Assembly: GCA_964569295.1 (NCBI GenBank)
Contig: CAZMVU010000140.1
Span: 1 to 13,044 of the forward strand
Direction of reading: 5' to 3'
DNA length: 13,044 bases
From: CAZMVU01 sp964569295
Lineage (GTDB): Bacteria; Hydrogenedentota; Hydrogenedentia; Hydrogenedentales; JAGMZX01
Shown: positions 7,089 through 13,044 of the stretch, piece after piece
Layout: each line of letters begins with the position of its first letter
Position numbering within the stretch: position 1 is the first letter of the stretch
Made by a program: the position numbers and the translations under genes
The notes under the pieces: generated by a model
Database searches by the model: none
The model's input: the letters and a program-made list of their open reading frames with translations, nothing else
What the model was told of the DNA's origin: nothing

Positions 7089-7561
7089 GGGTGTAACCTT
7101 CCCGCCGGCATTTGGGAACGATCCGGACCGGCGTCCTTGCATCTGTTGGCCATCCGCCTATGTTCTACCGCGGCCTATCCGTGATTCTTGCGCCGCGACA
7201 CACCACCCCCTCATACACCTGCGCAACCGCTCCGGACCCCCGCAACAGCGTCCCGGCGGCTGACAACACACCGTCCGCCGGTCAAGCTCCTGGCGCCGGA
7301 CGGAAAAACTATAGCGATTTAATTCTCAGCTCCGCCATGGCGCACGCCGGGGCTCAAAGGCTACCCGCCGGGCCAAGCGTTTCCAACGCGTCCACGCATC
7401 ACATGCGCGGCGGCGCCGCCGCCGAATACAGCCGGACTGTCTGCGAGGGAAACGCAATCGGAAAACGGCGCCACCCGCGTTGCAATCCGGGGCCGTCTCC
7501 CGCACGCAGAAACCGGCCCTTTCGTAATAAACCCTTGAATAGTGTGCGTTTTAGACCCTGG
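7089..7561 (-). other. Long non-coding gap between fliE and fliF
   Basis: This is about 473 bases (419 if fliF starts at 7142) with no convincing gene on either strand, in an operon otherwise packed to within about 100 bases. On the minus strand it holds three structured elements: a hairpin at about 7496-7525 (GGGCCG/CGGCCC stem), a perfect 16-base palindrome at 7407-7422, and an inverted repeat CCGTCCG/CGGACGG at 7271-7303. An A/T-rich island (GAATTAAATCGCTATAGTTTTT) contains a TATAGT hexamer at 7313-7308, but no good -35 hexamer lies at the right distance. None of the hairpins has a T-tract on the transcript strand, so they do not look like terminators. It may be a leader for fliF, an internal promoter region, or decayed DNA. 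Confidence 0.5.
7407..7422. repeat. Perfect 16-base GC palindrome in the fliE-fliF gap
   Basis: The sequence GCGGCGGCGCCGCCGC equals its own reverse complement over all 16 bases. It could be a protein-binding site or a very stable foldback in RNA. It is composed of GC-rich trinucleotides, so chance formation in a high-GC genome is possible. Confidence 0.6.
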
Positions 7562-7882
7562 TTATACCTGGGTGCGCATGATCTCCTGATAGGCCTCCAT
7601 GACCTTGCGCCGCAAGGTCATCATTGTCTGGAACGACATGTCTGCCTGCTGCACTGCCACCATGGTTTCCGTCACGTCCGTGATTTCACCGGCCACCAGT
7701 TTCTTGATTGTAGTGTCCGCATTATCTTGCAGCTTCTCCACCCCGCTCACCGCTTCCGAGAGCATTTCCCGAAACGAGGTTTTCTCCGTCCCCTGGGGGC
7801 GCGGGGTAGACGGCTGCATCTGGGTGGCAGGGATTTCGATCTGCCGCCGCTGCACATCCGTTGGTCGGATGGGGGTGCCCAT
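7562..7882 (-). CDS. fliE: Flagellar hook-basal body adapter protein FliE
   Basis: The 106 residues match the FliE family (about 100-115). FliE joins the MS ring to the proximal rod and is among the first proteins exported. After a Pro/Gln-rich, probably disordered N-terminus (1-33) come the helical family blocks: SFREMLSEAVSGVEKLQDNAD (about 36-56), then the C-terminal ADMSFQTMMTLRRKVMEAYQEIMR, the strongly conserved polymerisation helix. The ATG at 7882 is 9 bases after GGGAG. The gene follows flgC by 95 bases and is in turn followed by an unusually long gap before fliF. The assignment is secure from the C-terminal motif plus the flgB-flgC-fliE order. Confidence 0.95.
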   Translation of the reverse strand: MGTPIRPTDVQRRQIEIPATQMQPSTPRPQGTEKTSFREMLSEAVSGVEKLQDNADTTIKKLVAGEITDVTETMVAVQQADMSFQTMMTLRRKVMEAYQEIMRTQV

Positions 7883-7977
7883 CGGTACCGTCTCCCTTCT
7901 TGATCAATCCGCCTGGTTTCGCGATTTCGGCATCTAATTCTAACACAGATGCGTCAAGAATCCCATAATGCGCAGTC

Positions 7978-8409
7978 TTAAACCTCGATAATCTGAAGCG
8001 CCCGGTTGCCCATATCGATGCCGCTCATGAGAACCGCCAGGTTCGCCTCATACGCACGCTGCGCCGACACCATGTCCACCATCTCCGCTGAGATATTGAC
8101 GTTCGGATAATTGACATAGCCGCCTTCGTCCGCGTCCGGGTGGTCCGGTTCATAGACCTGCCGCAATTCGGAAGGGTCTCGCACGACCCGCTTCACTTCG
8201 ACCCCGGGGCGCTCGTGGTTCGAGGCGGATGCAATCTGCCCGCCCCGCAGAATTGCCATCTGCCGGCGGAACGCGCCGCCCTCGGGCGTGCGCGTCGTAT
8301 TTGCATTGGCGATGTTGTTCGCGATTACATTCATGCGCAGCCGCTGTGCGCTAATGCCGCTTACCGCGATTTCACGGGCCGATACCTTATCAAGCGTCAT
8401 GTCGGGCAT
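7978..8409 (-). CDS. flgC: Flagellar proximal rod protein FlgC
   Basis: The 143-residue protein has the rod-protein signature near its N-terminus (AQRLRMNVIANNIANANTTR, about 21-40) and the FlgC C-terminal helix (MVDMVSAQRAYEANLAVL). FlgC assembles with FlgB and FlgF to form the proximal rod through the periplasm. Like other rod and hook proteins it is exported by the flagellar pathway and has no Sec signal. The ATG at 8409 is 2 bases after the flgB stop. The ATG at residue 4 (8400) is better placed relative to AAGGA in the flgB/flgC junction, so a protein three residues shorter is possible. Tight coupling to flgB suggests equal expression of the two rod proteins. Confidence 0.96.
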   Translation of the reverse strand: MPDMTLDKVSAREIAVSGISAQRLRMNVIANNIANANTTRTPEGGAFRRQMAILRGGQIASASNHERPGVEVKRVVRDPSELRQVYEPDHPDADEGGYVNYPNVNISAEMVDMVSAQRAYEANLAVLMSGIDMGNRALQIIEV

Positions 8410-8411
8410 CC

Positions 8412-8810
8412 TTACCGTAAGTCGTCAAGCATATTCTTATACATCCGGTACCGTTTTGTCAAGAGGGCGCTATATGTAGTGTAGTTGCCCCTGTTCTCGC
8501 CCAGCTTGGCGACTTCGGCATCCAAGTCAACCTTGTTGTAATCGTTTTTTGCGCTCTGGGCGTGCTTGGCCAGCACCGGCCGATAGGAGCGGTAGTCGAG
8601 GTGACGTGCCTGGGTCGTGCGGAGATCGACGTGGCTGCGTCCCTCGACTTCACGGCGTAGCGTTTTTTGAAAATCCATCCGCGTCGGGGTGAAATGGGGG
8701 GTATCCGCATTGGCAATGTTATTGGCGATGATCCGATGGTTCTCCGCCGCTACGCGCATACCCGTTACGAGCAGCTTGCCCGTGTTCACCCCGGCAAATG
8801 GAATAGCCAC
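8412..8810 (-). CDS. flgB: Flagellar proximal rod protein FlgB
   Basis: This is the first gene of the operon, 132 residues, within the usual range for FlgB. The N-terminal rod motif is ENHRIIANNIANADTPHFTP (about 23-42). The C-terminus ends in a helix (YSALLTKRYRMYKNMLDDLR) typical of FlgB. FlgB forms the proximal rod with FlgC. Translation starts at GTG 8810, 8 bases after a full AGGAGG at 8824-8819. A sigma-54 promoter lies about 60 bases upstream, placing flgB in the class of flagellar genes switched on by an RpoN-dependent activator. No odd features are seen in the protein. Confidence 0.96.
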   Translation of the reverse strand: MAIPFAGVNTGKLLVTGMRVAAENHRIIANNIANADTPHFTPTRMDFQKTLRREVEGRSHVDLRTTQARHLDYRSYRPVLAKHAQSAKNDYNKVDLDAEVAKLGENRGNYTTYSALLTKRYRMYKNMLDDLR

Positions 8811-8818
8811 GCCGTGTT

Positions 8819-8824
8819 CCTCCT
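8819..8824 (-). promoter_or_regulatory. Shine-Dalgarno AGGAGG fixing the flgB GTG start
   Basis: The minus strand reads AGGAGG followed by AACACGGC and then GTG. The 8-base spacing is ideal and no ATG lies nearby in frame, so the GTG at 8810 is the likely start of the whole operon's translation. Confidence 0.85.
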
Positions 8825-8867
8825 GTCGTTCGTGCTGTGGGTGGAACCGTTTTCCGAGGTGCTGTGA

Positions 8868-8883
8868 GCAATCGACATGCCAA
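8868..8883 (-). promoter_or_regulatory. Sigma-54 (RpoN) promoter of the flagellar operon
   Basis: The minus strand reads TTGGCATG-TCGA-TTGC. This matches the -24/-12 consensus (YTGGCACG-N4-TTGC) at all but one base, and the invariant GG and GC dinucleotides are exactly 10 bases apart (8881-8880 and 8869-8868). It lies just upstream of flgB in the right orientation, with transcription expected to begin near 8856 and a leader of about 45 bases. Sigma-54 promoters are typical of middle flagellar genes in many bacteria and need an AAA+ activator of the FleQ/FlrC type, which is not encoded in the window. Confidence 0.87.
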
Positions 8884-9186
8884 AGGCGTTTGTGATGCTA
8901 AGTCATTGCATATGAGTTGGTTAGGCATGTCCGCAGCCACACGGCCCATGGGTGCCGTCGGCAAAGAGCGCCGCCCGGCGGCAGTTTCTTCCTGCCCGGA
9001 TGGGTAGCAGGGGGCCGCATCCTATGAAAAAAGGGGAAAGCGTCTTTGTGAAGATGCTTCAGTGGACACGCGCGGGCTGGCGAGGGCAGACTTCTTCTTG
9101 CTTCATTTTTCGTTATCGCGCGGTAGTAGCCGAACTGCCCCCGTGCAAAGAAGAGCTCCCTGGAGAGCATCTTGGACACTGGCGGT
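8884..9186. other. Non-coding region upstream of the flagellar operon
   Basis: No convincing gene is seen between the CBS-protein gene and the sigma-54 promoter. The region is a plausible place for sites of a sigma-54 activator, usually 80-200 bases upstream of the promoter. One short inverted repeat is present (GCCGCC-C-GGCGGC near 8971-8983), but no repeated binding-site pair could be picked out by eye. A 93-codon minus-strand frame here (8898-9179) has no recognisable features and is not called. Confidence 0.5.
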
Positions 9187-9240
9187 CCAGCGCCATTCTG
9201 TGCTTGTATGCGCTTGTATGCGTTGGGTTGTGGGCGCTGG
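9187..9240 (-). repeat. Inverted repeat with internal 10-base tandem repeat after the CBS-protein gene
   Basis: CCAGCGCC at 9187-9194 is perfectly complementary to GGCGCTGG at 9233-9240, and the pairing can extend by about two more bases outward. The 38-base loop contains CTTGTATGCG twice in tandem (9203-9222). It starts 5 bases beyond the CBS-gene stop on the minus strand. It may act as a 3' stabilising or termination structure, but no T-tract follows it. Confidence 0.55.
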
Positions 9241-9245
9241 GCGTG

Positions 9246-9788
9246 TTACTGTTTTTCGCCGCGTTCTCCGGCGAGTTCCATGCGCGCGCGTGCGCCGCCG
9301 CGGCCGTTGTAATGCTCGACAATCACGCGATTCGAGGAGATGCGCCACTTGTCCTTGTACTTCTGCTCATAATACTGGTCGTTAAGCTCATGCACGACAT
9401 CCTGATATTCTTCGAGATCGCCCTCGACCAGATCGCGCATGGAAAGCATGCCGCAGTATTGGTTGTCGCTGTCCACGACAATCAAGTGGCGCACATGCTG
9501 TGTGTGCATGAGCGCTTTCGCCATCTGACAAGTGTCATTCAGGTGGATGCAATTCAGCTTTGTGCTCATGACATCGCGCACGAGTGTGCGCATCGGGTCG
9601 TGCCCTTCATGCACCACCATGCGCAGCACGTCGCGCTCGGAGAACACGCCTACCAACGCTTCGCCATCACGCACGGCCGCCGCGCCCACGCGCCTATCGC
9701 ACAGGGCCGCCACCGCATCGCGCACCGTATTGTTGGCTTCCACCCAAAAGGGCCCCCACTTTCGTACCACTGCCTGGATTGATTGCAC
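9246..9788 (-). CDS. Protein with two CBS domains, probable nucleotide-sensing regulator
   Basis: The 180-residue protein consists mostly of a CBS pair (Bateman module). The first CBS repeat is at about 14-62 (VEANNTVRDAVAALCDRRVGAAAV, with GVFSERDVLRMVV). The second is at about 70-124 (VRDVMSTKLNCIHLNDTC, with HLIVVDSDNQYCGMLSMRDLV). Such pairs bind adenosine nucleotides and act as energy or redox sensors, either free-standing or attached to enzymes or channels. Here no other domain is seen, only a charged C-terminal tail (about 140-180, DKWRISSNRVIVEHYNGRGG) of unknown role. The start is GTG at 9788, 8 bases after AAGGAG. It is transcribed in the same direction as the flagellar genes, but is separated from them by a long gap and by the sigma-54 promoter, so it is a separate unit. 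Its partner is not evident. Confidence 0.85.
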   Translation of the reverse strand: MQSIQAVVRKWGPFWVEANNTVRDAVAALCDRRVGAAAVRDGEALVGVFSERDVLRMVVHEGHDPMRTLVRDVMSTKLNCIHLNDTCQMAKALMHTQHVRHLIVVDSDNQYCGMLSMRDLVEGDLEEYQDVVHELNDQYYEQKYKDKWRISSNRVIVEHYNGRGGARARMELAGERGEKQ

Positions 9789-9833
9789 GATTGCGTCTCC
9801 TTGTTTCTGCTTGCCTGCGCGGCCGCCTCTGGT

Positions 9834-9863
9834 ATGACGTAGCGTCTCCCGGTGATCTATACT
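9834..9863 (+). promoter_or_regulatory. Possible vegetative promoter for the aminotransferase gene
   Basis: A -10-like hexamer TATACT lies at 9858-9863, with ATGACG (or TGACGT one base on) 18 or 17 bases upstream as a weak -35. A leader of about 100 bases would separate it from the start at 9974. A CCCCG/CGGGG foldback follows at 9864-9878. This is supported by hexamer match only. Confidence 0.35.
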
Positions 9864-9973
9864 CCCCGGAACGCGGGGCGACCCGGCGCCCTATGCCAGC
9901 GGCTTGCTTTGGCCTGCCCCTTACGAACAAGACCGGATTGTCTTACTTCATCTTATCCATAAGGAGAAACACC

Positions 9974-11179
9974 GTGACGTCCTCCAATTCTTCCCCCTTG
10001 GCCCTGCACGGCGGCCAACCCATTCGCGACACAACACTTAGACCCTGGCCGGGTTGGCCTATTCATGGCGAGGAAGAGCGCAGGGCCATGCTCGATGTGC
10101 TCGAATCGGGGGGCTGGTGGTATGGTGAGCGGGTCGCGCAATTCGAGCGCGACTACGCCGCTTTCCAGGGCGCGGCGCACTGCGTGTCGTGTTCGAGTGG
10201 CACCACGGCCATCGAGATTGTATTGCAGGCCCTGGGCATTGGGCCGGGCGACGAGGTAATCGTGCCGCCCTATACCTTCATTGCCACGGCGTCGGCCGTG
10301 GTGCGCGTTGGCGCGACGCCGGTTTTCGTGGATGTGGACGACACGTGGTGCATGGCCCCGGAGGGCATTGCGCCTGCGATAACCGGCAAGACACGGGTGA
10401 TCATGCCAGTGCACTTCGGCGGGCGCATCGCGGATATGGATCGCATCAACGCGATTGCCGCCGAGTACGGCCTCATCGTCGTAGAAGACGCGTGTCATGC
10501 GTGGGGTGCGCGCTGGAATGAGCGGGGCGCTGGGGTGCTCGGGCGGTGCGGGGTGTTCAGCTTCCAGCATTCGAAGAACATCACGGCGGGCGAAGGGGGC
10601 GCCATCGTCACCGATGATGCTGACCTCGCGCTCCTGTGCAAGTCGCTTACCAACTGTGGGCGCGACCCGATCCAGGGCGGCTACCGGCATCTGTACATCG
10701 GCACCAACGCGCGCATTTCCGAGTTTGCCGCCGGCATACTGCTGGCCCAGCTCGGCCGTCTCGAGGAGCAGACGCAGACCCGCGCGGACAATGGCGCCTA
10801 CCTCGCCGAGAAGCTCGGCGCTATCCCCGGAATCATCCCGCAGCCGGGCGATGATCGCATCACCCGGCGCGGGTATCACCTGTATTGTATGCGTATCGAT
10901 CCCGGCGCCTTCGGCTGTTCGCGGGAGAAGTTTATCGAGGCGGTGAAGGCCGAGGGGCTCGAGCTTGTGCCCGGCTATCCCCTCCCGCTCTACAAGCAGC
11001 CTGTGTTCGCGGCGCAGCCGCGCTATGCCGCTATGCACCTGCCCATGGTCGAGGACTTGTGCGACCGCAGCGCCATGTGGTTCCGCCACAGCACCCTGCT
11101 TGGATCCCGCGAAGACATGGACGACATTGCCGCCATGGTGCACAAGGTGAAGGCGAACGTGGAGACGCTGGGAGGGTAA
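9974..11179 (+). CDS. DegT/DnrJ/EryC1/StrS family PLP-dependent aminotransferase
   Basis: This 401-residue protein is a fold-type I PLP enzyme of the sugar-aminotransferase family. The true start is GTG at 9974 (MTSSNSSPLALHGGQPIRD), 7 bases after AAGGAG; the frame upstream is open but not coding. Motifs are CSSGTTAIEIVLQALGIGPGDEV (73-95, phosphate-binding loop), PPYTFIATASAV (98-109), VVEDACHAWGA (169-179, D172 for the pyridine nitrogen), and FSFQHSKNITAGEGGAIV (195-212) with Schiff-base lysine K201. NARISEFAAGILLAQL follows near the C-terminal third. The family transfers an amino group, usually from glutamate, to keto-sugars for surface polysaccharide or antibiotic sugars; the FQHSKNITAGEGG form also resembles the 3-amino-5-hydroxybenzoate synthase branch. 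No sugar-modifying partner is adjacent, so the substrate cannot be named. All key residues are present and the enzyme should be active. Confidence 0.92.
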   Translation: MTSSNSSPLALHGGQPIRDTTLRPWPGWPIHGEEERRAMLDVLESGGWWYGERVAQFERDYAAFQGAAHCVSCSSGTTAIEIVLQALGIGPGDEVIVPPYTFIATASAVVRVGATPVFVDVDDTWCMAPEGIAPAITGKTRVIMPVHFGGRIADMDRINAIAAEYGLIVVEDACHAWGARWNERGAGVLGRCGVFSFQHSKNITAGEGGAIVTDDADLALLCKSLTNCGRDPIQGGYRHLYIGTNARISEFAAGILLAQLGRLEEQTQTRADNGAYLAEKLGAIPGIIPQPGDDRITRRGYHLYCMRIDPGAFGCSREKFIEAVKAEGLELVPGYPLPLYKQPVFAAQPRYAAMHLPMVEDLCDRSAMWFRHSTLLGSREDMDDIAAMVHKVKANVETLGG

Positions 11180-11215
11180 GTTGGCGCAACAGACCGCAAG
11201 TCACTGGACAACCTG

Positions 11216-11244
11216 TTGTTGGCGCCTTTTGCCGCTGCTATACT
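11216..11244 (+). promoter_or_regulatory. Probable vegetative promoter of pilT
   Basis: A TATACT -10 hexamer at 11239-11244 has TTGTTG at 11216-11221 with a 17-base spacer. The -10 is good and the -35 partial. Transcription would start near 11251, about 40 bases before the pilT ATG. It suggests pilT is transcribed independently of the aminotransferase gene ending at 11179. Confidence 0.5.
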
Positions 11245-11292
11245 CAAGGCAGAGCCGCTGTCGCCCCGCTGCCAAATACGAGAGGTGTTGCC

Positions 11293-12390
11293 ATGCCCGA
11301 ACTGAAGAAGATTCTCAGTTTTGCCGTAAAGAACGGCGCCTCCGATGTTCACCTGACCGTCGGCAGTCCGCCCGCCGTGCGTGTTGACGGGGTGGTCCGA
11401 TTCCTCGAGGGTGACAACCTCACTCCGCAGGATACGGTGAGGTTTCTGGATGATCTGATGCACGACGAGCAGAAGGAACGTTTCCTCAAGACGGGCGACG
11501 CCGACCTTGCGGTGGGCTTCTCAGGTCTCGGCCGCTTTCGCGTGAACGTGCTGCGCCAGCGTGGGTCCGTGGGTATTGTCATGCGCCATGTGCGCGGCAA
11601 GATATTCGACTTCGAGTCCCTCAACCTGCCGCCCATCATGACGAAAATCGCCGACTACCCCCGGGGCCTTGTGCTGATCACCGGCACCACCGGCAGCGGC
11701 AAATCCACCACACTGGCTTCGATTGTTGACTGGATCAACCAGCGCAAGCGGTTACACATCGTTACTCTCGAGGATCCCATCGAGTTCCTCCACCACAACA
11801 AGAAGAGCATTGTCACCCAGCGGGAGGTCTCGATCGACACACGCGATTTCTACGTGGCCCTGCGTGCCATGATGCGCGAAGACCCTGATATCATCCTCAT
11901 CGGCGAGATGCGCGACGCGGAAACATTCCAGGCTGCCATCTCCGCCGCCGAGACGGGCCATCTGGTTTTTACCACGCTGCACACCACCAACGCCATGCTC
12001 ACCATGGACCGCATCATGGACATGTTTCCCACGAACCAGCACGACCAGGTACGCCACCAGCTCTCGCTGCAACTGCGTGCGTCCATCGCCCAGCGGCTCA
12101 TTCAGACATCGAAAGGCGAAGGGCGTGTGCCCGCTGTCGAGGTTTTGCTCAACAACCCCGGTGTGGCTCAGCTTATCCGGGAAAATGAAATGCGCCAGAT
12201 ACCCACCGCCATCGCCTCCGGAGAGGCGGATGGCATGCAGTCGTTCAACACCAGCCTCATAAAACTGATCAAGAGCGACCTCATCTCGAAGGAAGACGCG
12301 AAGCTGAACTCCGACAATCCCGATGAACTCGAGATGTCTTTGCAAGGGGTGAAGCTCAGTAAGGATCGCGGGGGCATCCTTCGGCGCTGA
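11293..12390 (+). CDS. pilT: PilT-type twitching motility / type IV pilus retraction ATPase
   Basis: This 365-residue protein is a hexameric secretion ATPase of the PilT/PilU class, which depolymerises type IV pili at the inner-membrane base. The ATG at 11293 follows AGAGG by 7 bases. It has an N-terminal PAS-like domain beginning ILSFAVKNGASDVHLTVGSPP (7-27). The RecA-like domain has Walker A GTTGSGKST (131-139), the Asp box TLEDPIEF (158-165), Walker B DPDIILIGEMRD (197-208, with catalytic E205) and the His box TTLHTTNA (227-234). The C-terminal region LIRENEMRQIPTAIASGEADGMQSF corresponds to the PilT AIRNLIRE segment, but in the PilU-like form LIREN. A PilT or PilU assignment is therefore not settled. 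No pilus genes such as pilB or pilC lie in the window. Length is typical for PilT (about 345-370). Confidence 0.93.
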   Translation: MPELKKILSFAVKNGASDVHLTVGSPPAVRVDGVVRFLEGDNLTPQDTVRFLDDLMHDEQKERFLKTGDADLAVGFSGLGRFRVNVLRQRGSVGIVMRHVRGKIFDFESLNLPPIMTKIADYPRGLVLITGTTGSGKSTTLASIVDWINQRKRLHIVTLEDPIEFLHHNKKSIVTQREVSIDTRDFYVALRAMMREDPDIILIGEMRDAETFQAAISAAETGHLVFTTLHTTNAMLTMDRIMDMFPTNQHDQVRHQLSLQLRASIAQRLIQTSKGEGRVPAVEVLLNNPGVAQLIRENEMRQIPTAIASGEADGMQSFNTSLIKLIKSDLISKEDAKLNSDNPDELEMSLQGVKLSKDRGGILRR

Positions 12391-12442
12391 TGCTGCCGGG
12401 AGCCAGCCTCGATTTGTGAAGAGACGCCCCACGCATACCCAC

Positions 12443-12474
12443 AGAAAACCGCGCATCCAACCGGGGATGCGCGG
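12443..12474 (-). terminator. Rho-independent terminator of rpsT
   Basis: On the minus strand CCGCGCATCC, a 6-base loop CCGGTT, and GGATGCGCGG form a perfect 10-base-pair stem, followed directly by TTTTCT. It lies 25 bases past the rpsT stop. The same stem read on the plus strand follows pilT but lacks a T-tract, so it probably serves rpsT mainly while also shielding the two convergent genes. Confidence 0.92.
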
Positions 12475-12499
12475 CTGAAAGAGCGTGGGGGCGGGGAGG

Positions 12500-12763
12500 C
12501 TACTGGGCCGCGTTGGCCTTGTACATGAGGGACGACTTTTTGCGCGCGGCCGAATTCGGGTGAATGACGCCTTTCGCTGCCGCCCGGTCAATCGCCGCAA
12601 TCGCTTCCGGCACCACCGCCTTCGCCGCGTCCGTATCGCCTTCCGCCAGCGAGGCATTCGCCTTCTTGACCAAGGTCTTCATACGCGACTTCACATGCAT
12701 ATTGCGCTCATGGTGCTTCGCGTTCTGTTTGATGCGCTTCTTCTGCTGTTTGATGTTGGCCAT
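12500..12763 (-). CDS. rpsT: 30S ribosomal protein S20
   Basis: The 87-residue, strongly basic protein begins MANIKQQKKRIKQNAKHHER and ends near AARKKSSLMYKANAA. This is the S20 pattern of N-terminal Lys/Arg-rich 16S-binding helices and the conserved HPNSAARKKSSL segment; the usual length is 85-90. It binds 16S rRNA early in 30S assembly. It stands alone with its own promoter and terminator, as is common for rpsT, and converges with pilT. The start ATG at 12763 has only a distant GGAG, so translation may depend on leader structure; in E. coli S20 represses its own translation, but no such site could be identified here. Confidence 0.98.
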   Translation of the reverse strand: MANIKQQKKRIKQNAKHHERNMHVKSRMKTLVKKANASLAEGDTDAAKAVVPEAIAAIDRAAAKGVIHPNSAARKKSSLMYKANAAQ

Positions 12764-12906
12764 AGGGCTATGTGTTCACTCCACTTTGAAGGACATGGAT
12801 TGGGCCGCTTGGAACCCCTCGCGCCCCCCCGGTATGCTCTTCGATTACCACCGGATCCCGGCCGATCGGCTCAGTATGGGGGCATCCACAACAATGCCAT
12901 TGAAGA
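12764..12906 (-). other. Untranslated leader of rpsT
   Basis: About 140 bases lie between the predicted transcript start and the ATG. The leader contains a GCCGATCGGC palindrome and a CCGGT/ACCGG pair that could form short hairpins. A weak Shine-Dalgarno sits too far from the start (about 15 bases). No known riboswitch or T-box pattern is recognised. No gene is seen from here to the right edge. Confidence 0.45.
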
Positions 12907-12912
12907 ACACGC

Positions 12913-12942
12913 AATATATCAACCGGAAATACCCGCTGTCAA
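12913..12942 (-). promoter_or_regulatory. Strong sigma-70-type promoter of rpsT
   Basis: The minus strand has a perfect TTGACA -35 (12942-12937), an 18-base spacer, and TATATT as -10 (12918-12913). Transcription would start near 12906, giving a leader of about 140 bases before rpsT. The strength fits a ribosomal protein gene. Confidence 0.85.
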
Positions 12943-13044
12943 ATCGCTTATGGGCAGAGCCAATTGCGAAATTTGAAAGTCTTGAATGGCAGGGGAGTTG
13001 CGGCGGCGGGTGATTGGCCTTCACCCCAGGAAAGTCTTGGTATC

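Noticed and set aside
7496..7525. Second sigma-54 site before fliF (GG-N10-GC within GGGCCGGTTTCTGC)
   Set aside because: The spacing fits but the flanking bases match poorly (AGGGCC and CTGC in place of TGGCAC and TTGC), and the same bases form a hairpin stem.
7112..7903. A 263-codon plus-strand frame covering the fliE-fliF gap and fliE
   Set aside because: Much of it is antisense to fliE, which is certain. The part in the gap has no family-like features and no start signal.
8898..9179. A 93-codon minus-strand frame upstream of flgB
   Set aside because: No recognisable domain, no good ribosome binding site, and composition unlike the neighbours. It occupies the promoter-proximal non-coding region.
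9584..9973. In-frame N-terminal extension of the aminotransferase
   Set aside because: The extension overlaps the CBS gene on the other strand and is Arg/Pro/Ala-rich with no domain. The GTG at 9974 has an AAGGAG at ideal spacing and gives the normal family N-terminus and length.
10885..11292. In-frame N-terminal extension of PilT overlapping the aminotransferase gene
   Set aside because: The ATG at 11293 has a good binding site and promoter and gives a normal-length PilT. The upstream part is a shadow of the aminotransferase frame.

Overview
The window is a stretch of a GC-rich bacterial chromosome. About two thirds of it (roughly 1-8810) is one minus-strand flagellar basal-body and export operon. 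Read in transcription order it is flgB, flgC, fliE, fliF, fliG, fliH, fliI, fliJ, a MotE-like membrane coiled-coil gene, then the N-terminal part of a repeat-rich, probable FliK hook-length protein that runs off the left edge. The order is the classical flgBC-fliEFGHIJ-(motE)-fliK order. The organism is therefore a flagellated bacterium with an outer membrane or comparable envelope. Nothing here fixes the lineage. High GC, sigma-54 control and the style of the DegT and PilT proteins would fit an uncultured phylum near Hydrogenedentota, Planctomycetota or the old Deltaproteobacteria, but that is only a guess.

The operon appears to be driven by a sigma-54 promoter about 60 bases upstream of flgB, with a strong Shine-Dalgarno before the flgB GTG start. 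Most genes are a few bases apart. The exception is fliE-fliF, separated by about 420-470 bases of non-coding, structured DNA. The products form one machine: FlgB and FlgC (proximal rod), FliE (rod to MS-ring adapter), FliF (MS ring), FliG (rotor and switch), FliH/FliI/FliJ (export ATPase complex), the MotE-like protein (stator-related), and the FliK-like protein (hook length and export switch).

To the right of the operon lie independent housekeeping or accessory genes. A minus-strand two-CBS-domain protein (9246-9788) is followed by a plus-strand DegT/DnrJ/EryC1-type PLP aminotransferase (9974-11179) and a plus-strand PilT-type retraction ATPase (11293-12390). Convergent to pilT is rpsT (ribosomal protein S20, 12500-12763), with a clear terminator and a strong vegetative promoter. 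No rRNA, tRNA, CRISPR array, transposase or integrase was seen.

The most unusual point is the fliF-fliG junction. The conserved FliG N-terminus is open in frame directly after the fliF amber stop, but has no ATG, GTG or TTG start for 35 codons, so FliF and FliG lie in one frame separated only by TAG. Also notable are a run of identical 18-base repeats in the FliK-like gene and the structured fliE-fliF gap. No clear new defence or mobile system was found.
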